Shown here: one piece after another, positions 36,287 through 48,466 of the stretch | Layout of the letters: each line of letters opens with the position of its first letter | How positions within the stretch are numbered: the stretch's first letter is position 1 | DNA from: Cryptomeria japonica | Taxonomy: Eukaryota; Streptophyta; Pinopsida; Cupressales; Cupressaceae | DNA: 64,000 bases | Direction of reading: 5' to 3' | Assembly (NCBI RefSeq): GCF_030272615.1 | Contig: NC_081413.1 | Location: 184,931,451-184,995,450, forward strand | Made by a program: the position numbers and the translations under genes | Notes under the pieces: model-generated | What the model saw: only the letters and a program-made list of their open reading frames with translations | Told to the model about the DNA's origin: nothing | Database searches by the model: none

Positions 36287-37278
36287 TGATAGACTTATAA
36301 AGCACTGAAAGGGGGGGTGAATCAGTGACAACAAAAATAATACCATTTTAAACACTGACCGGTATAGATACTTAGCAAGTTTACTAAATACTAAACATGT
36401 AATACAAAATGATATTAAAGCATCCACAATAAGTAAAACATCCACCATAACACAAGTGTTTATACGTGGAAAACCCAGCTGGGAAAAACCACAGTGAGAT
36501 GGGACTCACAAGTTAAGTATCTGCAGTAATAGATAGCTAACCGGTTAAGGTCTATAAAAGTGCTTTCCTAGAAGCAAATCCTGTTGAAGATCCCAAATCT
36601 CTGTTAGGAGCTATACCCTATTAAAGGTAGTATCCTATTAGGAGTAACCTTGGTAGAGGATTTCAAAAATCCAAACTAACAGATCACCTTGTTAAAGGAT
36701 TTGTACATTTAAGCTTGTTAGAGCTTACCCAGTTAGAGGATTTGACTGTTGTAGTGATTAGAAAACAACACGTGGTGTGATCTAGAAGTAACACAACTTT
36801 CTTGAATAGATCCTCTTCTACTCACTCAATACTACATCACCAACTGCATCACCGACATACTCTATAACGGTTTCAACAACTTAACACTTCTATCTTGCAT
36901 CATGAAAATAGTTTATCATAATGTCATTATATAGACATTAGATTTCATGTCAGCTTAGGAATCACATCAAAATTTCCTAGGTGTAGTGTATCTAGACAAT
37001 CTAACATAACTCATCACAGATTACCACCATATATGTTGATTAGGGATAACTCATCACGACCGGTGATATCTCATCACATAATCAATGAATACTGGTTGAA
37101 ACACCTATATCGGTTAAGAGTTAACCACATTCAATACATAAACTGATTGTCCTTCATTTGCTTCTTTGATGGTCTTCATTGAATCTCCAAGCTGGTGTCA
37201 TGCCATTCCTACATATACCAATTGTCTACATATACCATTTAGACACCCTCTAAACCGTTTGGTCTTAACTATACATAT
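36287..37278 (-). repeat. B 5' LTR, main part
   Basis: The LTR end, read in plus, is TGATAGACTTATAAAGC; hairpin at 36303-36327 (CACTGA/TCAGTG). The LTR is interrupted at CATAT (37274-37278) by element A and resumes at 43889. Confidence 0.88.
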
Positions 37279-38050
37279 TGTTAGGGGTCCCATAGATACT
37301 GAGAGGGGGGGGTGAATCAGTATCTAACCAGTAATAAGAATTTCTTAAGTTAAAACATGCAAAACATAATATAATAGTGTACCGGTATGCAAGAAATAAT
37401 GCAATAAATAGAATCAAGAATATCCACATGAAAAGTACACCATAACACAATATGTTAATGAGGAAACCCAGTGTGGGAAAAACCTCGGTGGGATTTGTGA
37501 CCCACAATATTCACTCACTAGCCAATAAGAGAATATTACTTACAATAGGGGCCTGCACATGAAGGAAGGCCAACTACCTAGAGCTTACTGCTCAATGGGA
37601 AGTCACACTGACTTACAATAAGGATTATACAAATCCACTAACTTGTACTACTTTACAATAGCATCTTTAATGCCAAATTCAGTACCGGTTCTTTCTTTGT
37701 TCTTTACATATACCCCTTGACCTATATTTCGCACATTAGGTCTGCCTAATATTTTCTTTTATGCTCCTACATCATTATTACAAATGTCTACAATGATCTC
37801 CTTTATATATAAGAGTCATTTTACAATTTGCCAAGTCGGCTTACAATAATAAACAAAATATTGTATAACAAAAATCCTATCGGCCTCAGTGCCGGTATAC
37901 TTTCTTTCTTCTATGCTGGTGCCAGTGTAGAGTGTGATCTACTGATGCCGGTATAATGTCTTTGTTGGTGCCATAGGATTGTAAGGTTGCCATCTATGAC
38001 AAAACCTTCAATCACATACAATGTCTCATTGGAGTGTGCATATGCCAACA
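37279..38050 (-). repeat. 3' LTR of element A
   Basis: 772 bp, bounded by TGTTAG and CCAACA in plus orientation. Hairpin at 37295-37324 (GATACT.. / ..AGTATC). Confidence 0.92.
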
Positions 38051-38403
38051 ATCTCCCCCTTTGGCATTGATGGCAACACTCATGAGAAATTTCAAGAAGT
38101 ATCCAAAATGTGTAGTCCAAAAAAGTTACCAAAAATGTTTATCAAAAATGTGAGAGCTCCCCCTGAGCATATGATTCCTGTGTTTTGAATTTTCTCATCC
38201 TAAACCTACTCCCCCTTTGGCATCAATGACAAAGGTTGTCAAGAAGTTAGTAGAGTTTGTAGTTTCATCTATCCATAACCTCAACCTTTTAGCTAGGTAG
38301 TTATAATCTGAAAAAGATCTCCCAAAATTAAGTTTATACTATCCATAAACTTCTTACTATCCTTTATTATTGTCTCAGTTCTCTTCACTGTACCGGTGAG
38401 ATG
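38051..38403 (-). other. A polypurine tract and 3' untranslated region
   Basis: The minus-strand tract CCAAAGGGGGAGAT lies against the 3' LTR. The remaining about 340 bp are noncoding. Confidence 0.75.
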
Positions 38404-41400
38404 CTACAAATGCTCTGCCGGTGTTTTGCTTCCCTGTGTTAATGCCTCAGAAATTTCCTTCCACAGAGATGCTAAATAGTCCAATCTTGGACTTAGTTTA
38501 GATCTCAAGTGTTTTTCCTTATTTATTATCCTTTCTTTCTCCCTTTCCAATTTGAGTAGTTCTTCCTCAAAATTTGATATCTTCTCTTCAAAAACTGATA
38601 GTGTATCAGGTGAGTTGACAAAGTTGTCTGCAAGTCTATTTACCTCATCTTGTACCTTGCTTATTTTCTTGTCAATATCTATAGTCAAAAAGTTTGTTTT
38701 ATCAGTATCTTTGCACAAATTTTTGTATTCTTTCAACAAACTACATAATTCCGGTAGAAGTGTGTCAAAATCTCTATTACACTTCTTTATTTCCTCATCA
38801 AGGAATTTCTGCTTTTCAATCTCTACCTTATCCTTTACTGAATCTTCCTTTATTTTCTCAATGTTCTCTAAGATATATTTACATAGTGTGTCCTATTGTC
38901 CTAAAGAATCTTTATTATCTATATTACAGTTAGGTGCAATTACCTTCAAAATTGGTATAGAATCATCAATTGCTTTGTAAGCCTGTGAGCTGCAGTTAGT
39001 TATTTTCTTGATAGAATCAACTGTCAGTTATTTTCTTGATAGAATCAAGTAATACCTTAGTCACATTTGTTGATTTGAATGTTGATGATGATCCAATAAT
39101 TTGAGTACTGGTGGAAGTAACCATGCTTGTATTGACCTCTGGTAGGTCAGTTTGTGTCTGCATTTCTTTAAGCAATGGTTTTCCTACTTCACTAGTTACC
39201 AGTGGCACTGTTTCCTTATGTACCTGTTCCGGTTGATGTTGTTCTAGAGCCTTTAGCTCTGTTGGTTTCTCTGTATGTTGTGTTGTCTCTGTCAGTGACT
39301 CAGTCTCTACCTTTTTCTCTATATCTTCTATCAGTTTCTCTGTTTCCCCTGCTACCAGAGGCTCATTATCCATATATGACTTATTAGTTGTATCTTTGTC
39401 TACTATTATGTTGATCTTCTGAGTATAAACATTCACAATATATAGGACTTCAGAATTAGCATTGTTATCCTCTACATCCATACTTTCTATTGCTGGTTGT
39501 TCTTCAATAGTTGTTATTTTCACTAGTGGAGTATTTAAAGAAGGTGGGGGTAAGTTGTCTTTAACTTTGATGCTTGGTGGTCCACCAACTTTACCTTTCC
39601 CTTTGTCTCTATCTTTCTGATATACCTTTATAGGTTTAGGGTTCCTGTACTCTTCTTGTTTTTCTTTGTCAACCAGGAATATATCCCATCCATCTTTTGT
39701 TTCCTCTGTCACTTCATTAACTCGTCCTACCTTTAGTGAAATATGCCAGTGTGTAGTAGAGAATACTGACTGGTTTGCTTGAGCAATCAAATCATCAATT
39801 TCTTTTGGAGAGTTTACCAGATATATAGCAAGTAGCTTCTCAATTTTTATTTTCTTATCTAATTCTATCGCTGCTTGCCTTCTAGCCTCAAGTCTTTTGA
39901 ATAATTCATCAGGAATTTCATTTACTACTTCCATCAAGAATTTCTTGTACATGTCCATATGCAATATAACACTGATCTCAACTTGCTCTTTCTCATCAAC
40001 TATTAGAGTGTCATAAATTTTCTCTATGTTCTTCAATTTTCCTTCCTCTATGATTTCATTTAGCAGTACATCAAGAGGGGCCAAGTCTTTATTTGTCCTT
40101 TTCTTCTTAGGTGTCAGTTTCTTCTTTGGTGTGGCCTTTCTAATCGGAGATCTCACTGCTTGTTGCTTTTGCCTTGTTCTTCTAGGTGAAGGTGTGGTTG
40201 CTGGTGAGGGATCTCTTTTTCTTACAACTCTTTTAAAATTTGTTGGCATGTCACCTTCCGAAGAGGTACCTACCGGTGATAGATGAGTTTCAGGTTGTGG
40301 AGCTGCCAACTCATCCTCTGTTATGTTGGTTTTATTCAATACATCTTCCTTAATGGCTTTTGCTTGTCTGGACCCTTTCCTTACAAATGCCTCAACCTTC
40401 TTTACTCTTTTCTTTGATTTTATTTGGCTTTCTATAGTCTCAACACTACCAAATACTTCTTCCTTAGTTTCATTGGGGGCTTCTAGAAGTGCTTTAGTAT
40501 ATGTTTCAACTATGTGATCATCTGTTTCATAGCCCATCTCGGTTACCCAAATTGTCCTTGGGATGACCGCTTCCCTCTAGATTTCATCTTTCTTAATAAC
40601 AAATCATATATCATCTTTGTATTTGTCTACTATTTTCTGAGATAACCTTACTCTTTTCTTCATTTTGGTCTTTAATGCTTGAAAGAAGTCATCAATATTG
40701 TTTTCCTTGTTCTCACCCATGTTATTGAATAGTTCAGTCAATTGTTTTCCTATCGGTATGTCATATCCAAGTTCTTTATAACCTATACTGGGAACCTATT
40801 TTGTTATGTGTAGCATTAGGCATACTAACAAATTTCCAAATTTGAAAGTTCCTTTCTTGTCCTTCTTGATCTTTCCAAGGTTGTCAATTAGTTCATCCTT
40901 TAACCATTCACATATGTCAAATTTTGCATTGTCTGTTACCATATCATAATCACTCTTAATGCATAAACTTGAAACTGAATTAAGTCTATTGGCATGAGTG
41001 GCTTTGTAACCTAATATCATACTTATGAATCTCACATTTATATCTTTTACATCATTAACCCTTAGAGATCTCTTATCGAATGTTGCACCAGTTAGTTTTG
41101 CAACTAGGTCATTTGGAACCTTCTTGGTTTTATCTAGTCTCTTACCAGTGGTTGGTAACCCTGTGACAGCTTTCACAGCTTCCTTGGTGATCTTATGGAT
41201 TGCATCTAGCCAGAAAAATTCTCCATGAACTTTGCTTAACACTATCCTAATCACATCCATAGGGAATTTAGGAATGCTAAGGATTTATGTGAATCCTAGG
41301 GTTTCAATAACCTTGTGTTCATCTTTAACATTTCCGGTGTTATCACATATCACGGTTTTATACATGGTTTTGATTTCCTCATCTCCTAACTCTTCAATGT

Positions 41401-41583
41401 TGCAGTGGATGTACATTTTGGGGTCTTTAGCATATACAACTCCCTTAGGAATTTGAGAAAAAGCACCTAAGGTATCATCCTTCTTTGCTATCTTGGTAAC
41501 TAACTGAAATACGGGCCTAGATCTTTTATTACTTCAACAACAGTAGGGTTTTCTATGTATTCAATTGTAGAGGTGGATGCCAT
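38404..41583 (-). pseudogene. Element A ORF2, unknown protein of about 1060 codons
   Basis: ATG 41583 to TAG 38404-38406. A frameshift lies near 41505; the core at 40796-41260 has KEAVKAVTGLPTTGKRLDK and KGTFKFGNLLVCLMLHITK, matching C and B. A TAG and TAA follow, then an uninterrupted 506-residue stretch (39017-40537) with a basic Pro/Lys/Arg region (near 40080-40200) and a Thr/Glu-rich acidic region. The C-terminal 111 residues (38404-38739) are a strong coiled coil. A 28-bp tandem duplication at 38998-39048 shifts the frame before it. It is the best preserved ORF2 here; function unknown. Confidence 0.78.
38998..39048. repeat. 28-bp tandem duplication breaking ORF2 of A
   Basis: AGTTATTTTCTTGATAGAAT and its following bases recur 28 bp later. 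Because 28 is not a multiple of three, the frame changes exactly here, between the 506-residue stretch and the C-terminal coiled coil. Confidence 0.85.
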
Positions 41584-41885
41584 GATTAAATACCTTTTAC
41601 TGCCTTGGATGGATTATTGCTTGGAATGTGCTTGCTTCTTGCTCGAAATGCCTTAGCTCGGAGTCTTCGCGCTCTCTGAAAATTTGAAATCACGGTGAAA
41701 TGAAATGGAGCCAAAACCTTACTTTTATAATGTCTTTTCACCATATACCACATTAATTGCATGTTGGTTAAGTATTTACTTAACATTGTTTGCCGGTAAT
41801 AAGTAATTTTCAACTTCTTATCTCTAACTCAGGGAATAATTAGCACATGTGTCATTAGATTGCCAAACCCTCAAGGAAATTTTCT
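41584..41885 (-). other. Spacer between gag and ORF2 of A, right copy
   Basis: Mirror of 15169-15470. Nothing specific seen. Confidence 0.6.
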
Positions 41886-43043
41886 TCAATTAGATGGAGA
41901 ACTTCCTGCCGGTGGAGCACTGCTTTGTCCTTTTGGTAAAGTATCACTTTGTCCTACCGGTGAAGTATTGGTTTGTTCTACCGGTGGAGGGGTATTCCAA
42001 ATATTTAGATCAGCTTTTCTAATCCATTGTTTTGAGAATTCTTGCTTAACCTCTTCAACTTTTTCTTTTCCTTTCAAGCTAGCACTTTTGTTGTCTACCG
42101 GTGTTCCTTTACTTCTACAAAATTTACCAATATGCCCAATCTTGTTACATGCATAACAAGTTACATTATTCTTCTGAATAGCTTTCCCATAACCTATGCC
42201 AGTTTGTGTTCTACATTGATTTGATAAATGTCCAAATCTTCCACAAACATAACATCTCACATTCATTCTGCAATTTTCAGAGTTGTGACAAACTTTGTTG
42301 CATTTTGAACATTGACCGGTGGGTGTCTTGATATTCTGATAATTCCTAGATCTACATTCATTTGCTCTATGACCATACTTATTATAGTTAAAGCATTTTC
42401 CATTGAATTTATAAGCATTAGGTTGTCTTACCGGTTTGCTGTGATCCTGAGTATTTGCAGTACTAGAGCTTTCACCAACTTCAAAGCCAATTCCAGAAGT
42501 GTCACCTTTAGTTTTTTGATTCTTCAGCAAGGTACCAAGTTCCTCTGAGCTTTTCTTGAATTTTTCTTTGTGTTGATTTGCAGTTTCTAGTTCTCTTTCC
42601 AAGATTTCTTTTTGTCTCATCAGTTCATTTGAGTCATTCTGTGTATGCATCAGATCTATCTTCAACATGTCATTTTCATAGCTAAGTCTTGTGTTCTCAT
42701 TTGCTACATCACTTAGTCTTCTGGTCAATTCTTCTTCATTCTTTTTCCTATCCTCAATCTCTTTGCAAAATCTCATAGTCATATCCTACATTTCATTTTT
42801 TGTTGTCATGATCTCTTGTTTCAACTTGCTTATCATATCATTAAGTGATTCCTTTTCATCATTCTCATTTTGCAGTTTTTCACAAAGTTCTCTTCTCTTA
42901 TTTCTTGCAACAATAAAATTTTCTTGAAGTGCCTGAATGATATCCTGAGCTGCCCTTAAATCATCTTCTAATTTGATATTTTTCAATTTCTTTGCATCAT
43001 AGTCTGTAAGAGCTCCTTCAAGTTGATTCATCAGATTTTCCAT
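41886..43043 (-). pseudogene. gag: Element A gag with four CCHC knuckles, right copy
   Basis: Mirror of 14011-15168, with the same TAG at 42783-42785 and the same Cys-to-Tyr change in the first knuckle. It differs at a few residues (for example NIKTPTG instead of NINTPTG and CHNSENC instead of CHNSKNC). The shared TAG shows that the nonsense mutation predates the split of the two arms. Confidence 0.82.
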
Positions 43044-43100
43044 CTTTACCGGTGTCAAGATCTTCCTCAAGCTGTTAGGCTTCTAAAAATAGAGGACCAA

Positions 43101-43112
43101 GCTCTGATGCCA
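43101..43112 (-). other. Primer-binding site of A, right copy
   Basis: TGGCATCAGAGC on the minus strand, two bases from the LTR end at 43115. Confidence 0.85.
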
Positions 43113-43114
43113 AT

Positions 43115-43888
43115 TGTTAGGGGTCCCACAGATACTGAGAAGGTGGGGGGTGAATCAGTATCTAACCGGTAATAAGAATCTCTTAAGTTAAAACATACAG
43201 AACATAATATAACAGTGTACTGGTATGCAAGAAATAATGCAATAAACAGAATCAAGAATATCCACATGAAAAGTACACCATAACACAATATGTTAACGAG
43301 GAAACCCGGTGTGGAAAAAACCTTGGTGGGATTTGTGACCCACAATATTCACTCACTGGCCAATAAGAGAATATTACTTACAATAGGGGCCTGCACATGT
43401 AGGAAGGCCAACTACCTAGAGCTTACTGCTCAATGGGAAGTCACATTGCCTTACAATAAGGATTATACAAATCCAATAACTTGTATTGCTTTACAATAGC
43501 ATCTTTAATGCCAAATTCAGTACCGGTTCCTGCTCTGTTCTTTACATATACCCCTTGACCTATATTTCGCACATTAGGTCTGCCTAATATTTTATTTTAT
43601 GCTCCTACATCATTATTACAAATGTCTACAATGATCTCTTTTATATATAAGAGTCATTTTACAATTTGCCAAGTCGGCTTACAATAATAAACAAAATATT
43701 GTATAACAAAAATCTTGTCAGCCTCAGTGTCGGTATACTTTCTTTCTTCTGTGCCCATGCCGATGTAGAGTGTGATATGCTAATGCCAGTATAATGTCTT
43801 TCCCGGTGCCATAGGATTGCAAGGTTTCCATCAATGACAAAACCTTCAATCACATACAATGTCTCAATCGAGTGTGCATATGCCAACA
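43115..43888 (-). repeat. 5' LTR of element A, right copy
   Basis: 774 bp, mirror of 13165-13938. Hairpin at 43131-43162. Flanked on the outside by the CATAT duplication. Confidence 0.92.
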
Positions 43889-44043
43889 CATATAATACCA
43901 GTTTTGCAATACAAAAACTTTCAGGAGTAATATCAGTTTTTCTAACTAAGATGACTAAGATAATGTGAACATATGTGTGTGTATACATGTGCCATCAATG
44001 ACAACACATGAAGTCATCTATTACAATCATCATCAAGCCAACA
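43889..44043 (-). repeat. B 5' LTR, start segment, right copy
   Basis: 155 bp between A and G, mirror of 13010-13164. It starts (minus) TGTTGGCTTGATG next to the CATAT target duplication at 44044-44048. Confidence 0.85.
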
Positions 44044-44092
44044 CATATAAGGTCTTCAAATCTTCAAATCCTAATACTATCACTGTCATCTT

Positions 44093-45004
44093 TGTTAGCA
44101 AATTCCTTCTCCTACTCAATGCATCAACAACTTTGTTAGATTTCCCACTTCTATGCTTCAACACAAAGGCGTAACTCCGCAATAATTTATACCCATCTCA
44201 TATGTATTTGATTTAACTTACTCTTACTGTTCAAATACTACAAAGCTTGATGATCTATATACAACGTAAACTCCTTAGGCAACAAGTAATGTCTCCACTT
44301 CTTCAAGGCTTCAACTCTGACATAAAACTTGTGATCATACATTGAATATATCCTCTTAACATCATTCAATTTCTTGCTAAAATAGGATACTTCTCTTCTT
44401 TCTTGACTCAAGACTACTCCTATTGTTATTCCACTTGCATCACAATCCACTTGAAATACCTTATTAAAATCAGATAAATCCAACATAGGTTGCTCAATCA
44501 CATTCTCCTTCAATAGTTCAAAAATTTTGTTTGCTCTGATGGTCCACTTGAATTGGTTCTGATCTCCTCTCATGGTCTCAATCATAGGGTTACAAACTGA
44601 ACTAAAATTTATGATAAACTTCTAGGAAAAACTAGCCAATCCATGAAATGATCTTACCTCTCCAATGCTTTCCCGTGTAGGCCACTCAACAATTGCTTTC
44701 ACTTTCTCAAGGTCCATCTTCAAACCATCCTCAAATATCACAAATCCCAAATAGACTAACTCATCCTTCATGAAAGTATACTTCTTGATATTGATCAACA
44801 ACTTCTCTTCTCTCAATCTCTGCAAAACTTGTCTTAACTACAACAAATGCTCCTCTTTTGTCCTACTAAAAATCAGAATGTCATCCAAATACACAATAAG
44901 AAACTTACCCAAAAATTTATTCAATACCTCATTCATCAGCCTCATGAAATTACTTGGTGCATTAGTCAATCTAAAAGGCATCACCAACTATTCATATAGT
45001 CCTT
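44093..45004 (-). pseudogene. pol: G pol: C-terminal RT and RNase H, right copy
   Basis: Mirror of 12049-12960: YLDD motif near 44890, RNase H near 44240-44590, and the ALSRR end near 44100. It has the same TAG codons and frameshift as the left copy. Confidence 0.88.
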
Positions 45005-46211
45005 CATTTTGTTGGTATTTTTGATGATGTTGTTGTGATTGTCATTGATGGACACACACTTGCTTTGAGATCACTTTTTGTATGTATGAGTTATGCTCAA
45101 CCGGTATTTGTTCCAACTGATATTATGTATTATAGTCTTTAGACTATCAGTGTTTTGCAAAAAGTGTTTACTGATCCCAAGCGGTATGAAGACCCAAGCG
45201 GTATGAAGACCTCAAGCAGTTCGAGGATCCCAAAGTGGTACGAAGAAACAAAGCGGTTGTTATCATTTTTCCCAGTCTTCATTTTGGCAAATCAGTAATT
45301 GGTAAAATGTGTGAACTGGTAACCGGTAAAATATGTGAACTGGTAATAGGTAAATGTATGAACCGGTATTACTCTATGATGAGTTACCAACCAGTATTAT
45401 TTTTGTGATAAGTTATCATCCACCGACACTTTGGTGGTGATTCTATGTCATGTTACAAAATGTGTCTAGATGCACTAAACCTAGGAACTTGCAATGTAAT
45501 CCTATTGGATCAACATGAAATCAGATTCCTTTATAAGGACATCATGTCTAGGGTTTTAGAAGGAGTTAAGGTTTTGTGTGGTTGATGAGGTTTTTGCGTG
45601 TGTGATCACAGAGGAAGATTAGGTCTGTGTGAAGAAATAGAGTGTGAAGATTTTGAAGACTGAAGTAATGTTGAAATACATTAATAATGAGCTATCAAGG
45701 ATCTAACCAAGCATACTATTCTAGTATTTAGATCACTCACTTGTTGATTACTCACATCTTCAACAAGTCTATAACCCTTAACCAGGTAGTCCTAGCAAAG
45801 CCTTTGTAAATCCTCTAACAAGGTGGTTCACAACCATGGATCTGAAATCCTCTTGCAAGGTAGTCTTTAATCAAGCTTATCTCCTAACAAAGATTGAGAT
45901 TCCTAACAGGATCTATTTTAGTAAAGAACATTGTATGACCTTAACTGGTCTGGTTACTATTCTGTAGATAGTTACTTGTGAGTTTCATCTCACCATGGTT
46001 TTTTCCATTTAGGTTTCCATGTCAAAATCTCTTGTGTTATGGTGATTGTGCTTCTATGGGTGAATGCCTTATTTGTTGTTTGGTTTGCATTTGTGTTAAC
46101 CGATTTGTTAATAAAACTGTTATACCGGTTTACTGCTAAACTATTTAAGTGTTTAAGTTCAGTATTTTTGGGTATACTAATTCACCCCCCCTCTTAGTAT
46201 TCATCACATTT
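45005..46211 (+). mobile_element. Solo LTR E, right copy
   Basis: LTR 45010-46206 with CATTT target duplications at 45005-45009 and 46207-46211. It starts TGTTGGTATTTTTGATG. It is one base longer than the left copy, which reads ATACAACA where this one reads ATACCAACA. The hairpin lies near 46174-46200. Confidence 0.9.
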
Positions 46212-47295
46212 TTCTTAAATGCTATCTTCCACTCATCACCTTCTCTAATCCTGATCTGATGATATCCACTCTTCAAATCTATTCTTATAAAGTATTTTTC
46301 TCCTTTCAAACAGTCCTTTATGTCATCCATCCTAGGCAAAGGAAACCAGTATTTCACTGTGATCTTATTTATTTCTCTAGAATCAATACACATTCTCCAC
46401 TCTCTATTCTTCTTATAGTCTAATACTATTGGTACTACACAAGGGCTCAGACTCTCCCTAATCAAATATTTCTTCAACAACTCTTGCACTTATCTATTCA
46501 ATTCTTCATTCTCTGCCGGTGTTAACCAATGTGTAGCTTTGCTAGGAAAACTAGCTCTAGGAACCAAGTCCATGCAATGAATAATACTTCTCACGGGTGG
46601 CAATCCATCAGGTACATTATCTAAAATGATGTCCTCATATTCTATCAACAAATATTTTATCTCTTTCAGGTGTTCTCCTTTTGGTTCTGGTTTCTTAGTC
46701 TTCTTAGGAATTAAGGAAAAATACGCATTCTCATGTCTCAATCCATCCATGAATTTCCTTCCATCTACCAAACTGATTCTAGAATTCATACAGATTTGAT
46801 TCTTCAAAGGTTCCTCCAAGGGTAACAAGGTTTGCTTCATCCCATTGGCTACACTAGTGTATGTATTCTTCCTCCCATCATGTTCTACCTGTCTATCAAA
46901 CTGCCAAGTTCTACCCAACAAAAGATGAAAAATATCCATAGGCATAATATCACACAAGATTTCATCATGATATTCCCAATTTTTAATCTCACCAAACATT
47001 GTTCACTTACTAGAAACTTATGTTCATCATGAATCCATGCTATCTGATAAGGCTTAGGGTGTTTCAATCTCTCCAATTTCAACTTATTCACCATTTCTTC
47101 TGAAACAAGATTATCTGAACTACCACTATCAATAACAACTTTACAACACTTACCAGATACCTTACATCTGGTCTTGAACACATTCTTCCTTTGCAAGGGT
47201 TCTTCATCTCCTCTGGTATAACACAAAGCTCTCCTCATTACCAATAGTTCTCCATCTTTCGATTTATTGTCTGATCCGGTGGTGTTTTCTTCCAC
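46212..47295 (-). pseudogene. pol: G pol: protease and N-terminal RT, right copy
   Basis: Mirror of 9759-10842. In this copy the codon corresponding to the left arm's stop near 10166 reads as Gln, so the segment 46490-46999 is open for 169 codons. That is a direct example of a Gln/TAG difference between the arms. DSG protease near 47130; RT segments near 46215-46560. Confidence 0.88.
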
Positions 47296-47303
47296 TACTG
47301 CTA

Positions 47304-48357
47304 CTCTTCTGGTAGTTTTTGTCTTCTTACACTCGAATGCATGATGTCCTTCTCCTCCACACTTAAAGTCAGTTCCTCTAAATGTCCTCTTATCTTGTCT
47401 TCCAAAATTCTCATTCTGGTAACCATCTGGTTCTCTCCTCTGGTAGAAATTTCTATCATCCTTCTAGTATGAATTACCTTCTTTGCTCACTTCCTTGTCC
47501 TTGCTCCGATCTGTATTGGTTCCTCTTCCTCTAGTATATCCTCTTCCTCCTTGAATTCTTCCTGTGGTAAACCTTCCACCTCTGCCTCTTTGCCTCTGCT
47601 CATGTCTTTTTTTTAACTTCTTTTATTCCTTTAGGACATACTGGTAAGCCTCTTCAACACTCTCTAATTTGATCAAACAGAGTTCATCTTGTATAGACAT
47701 TGGCAATCCATTCAAATATCTTACAACTTGTTCAAATTCATCATCAACATGTCTGGATTAGATATTCAACTTGTAAAATACTTTGGTGTACTCCTTCACA
47801 CTAGATTCCTTCTGTCTTAAATTCTGCAACTTCCAAAATAGATCCACTTGATAATTCATCGAAACAAACTTTGATTTCAACTTATCAATCATCCGATCCC
47901 ATGTCTTACTATTCTCTTTACGTCTTCTTTGTATATCAACTTGCAAATGTTCCCACCAAAAAGATGCATGACCTTTCAACTGGGTACAGGCATATTTCAC
48001 CTTTCTCTCTTCTATAGTGTTTTTAAAATCAAAATACTTCTCCATCTTCAAGATCCAATCCATCAATTCATCCGAATCTAACTTTCTATCATATTTTAGT
48101 AAGGTAAAATGAGGTTTAGTATTTGTCCTACTCAAAACCCTCAAAAACCTTTCCTCATCTCGATCAATTGTTGGTAGGTTTGCTTGTTCTATTGGGGCTT
48201 CTTCTCCTTCATCTTCACTTACATCTTCAATATGTCGGCCTCTTCTTTAGGCTATTTCCATGGCTTCCAACTGGGCTGCTATACCTCACAACATCTCCAT
48301 CACAACAAGGTTTGCATTTCCACGCACTCCACCATTCCTAGCTCTTGTTCGTGCCAT
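47304..48357 (-). pseudogene. gag: Ty3/gypsy gag of element G, right copy
   Basis: Mirror of 8697-9750, with the gag domain at 47758-48144. A few residue differences from the left copy (EERKV instead of EKRKV; QRRRK instead of QRRGK). It has the same early stops. Confidence 0.85.
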
Positions 48358-48452
48358 CGTTCATGCTAGTCCTCTGCATTTGTAGGTAGGATCTGCAATC
48401 CGCCACCCTACAACAAAAATTTCAGGACACACAACCTCTGAAATGAAACTTC

Positions 48453-48464
48453 GCTCTGATACCA
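48453..48464 (-). other. Primer-binding site of G, right copy
   Basis: TGGTATCAGAGC on the minus strand, mirror of 8590-8601. Confidence 0.9.
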
Positions 48465-48466
48465 CT

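Larger units (their letters stand above)
37274..43893 (-). mobile_element. Element A, complete pol-less LTR retrotransposon
   Basis: The element is 37279-43888 (6610 bp), flanked by perfect 5-bp duplications CATAT at 37274-37278 and 43889-43893. On the minus strand: 5' LTR 43115-43888, PBS 43101-43112, gag 41886-43043, ORF2 38404-41583, polypurine tract 38051-38063, 3' LTR 37279-38050. The LTRs differ by several transitions within the first 110 bases, far more than the two arms differ from each other. There is no pol. A partial second copy lies at 13165-15664 in the left arm. Confidence 0.92.
21127..44048 (-). mobile_element. Element B, pol-less LTR retrotransposon, interrupted by A and C
   Basis: B runs on the minus strand from 44043 to 21132. 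Target duplications are CATAT (44044-44048) and CATAC (21127-21131, one mismatch). Parts: 5' LTR 43889-44043 plus 36287-37278, PBS 36273-36284, gag about 34930-36224, ORF2 31240-34434, polypurine tract 30995-31007, 3' LTR 30741-30994 plus 21132-22068. A (37279-43888) sits in the 5' LTR and C (22752-30740) in the 3' LTR region. Without the inserts and the 683-bp duplication, B is about 7.6 kb. No protease, integrase, RT or RNase H is present. Confidence 0.82.

Noticed and set aside
38998-39048. Short repeats resembling a CRISPR unit
   Set aside because: Only two copies, in tandem, in a plant retroelement frame. It is a slip duplication.
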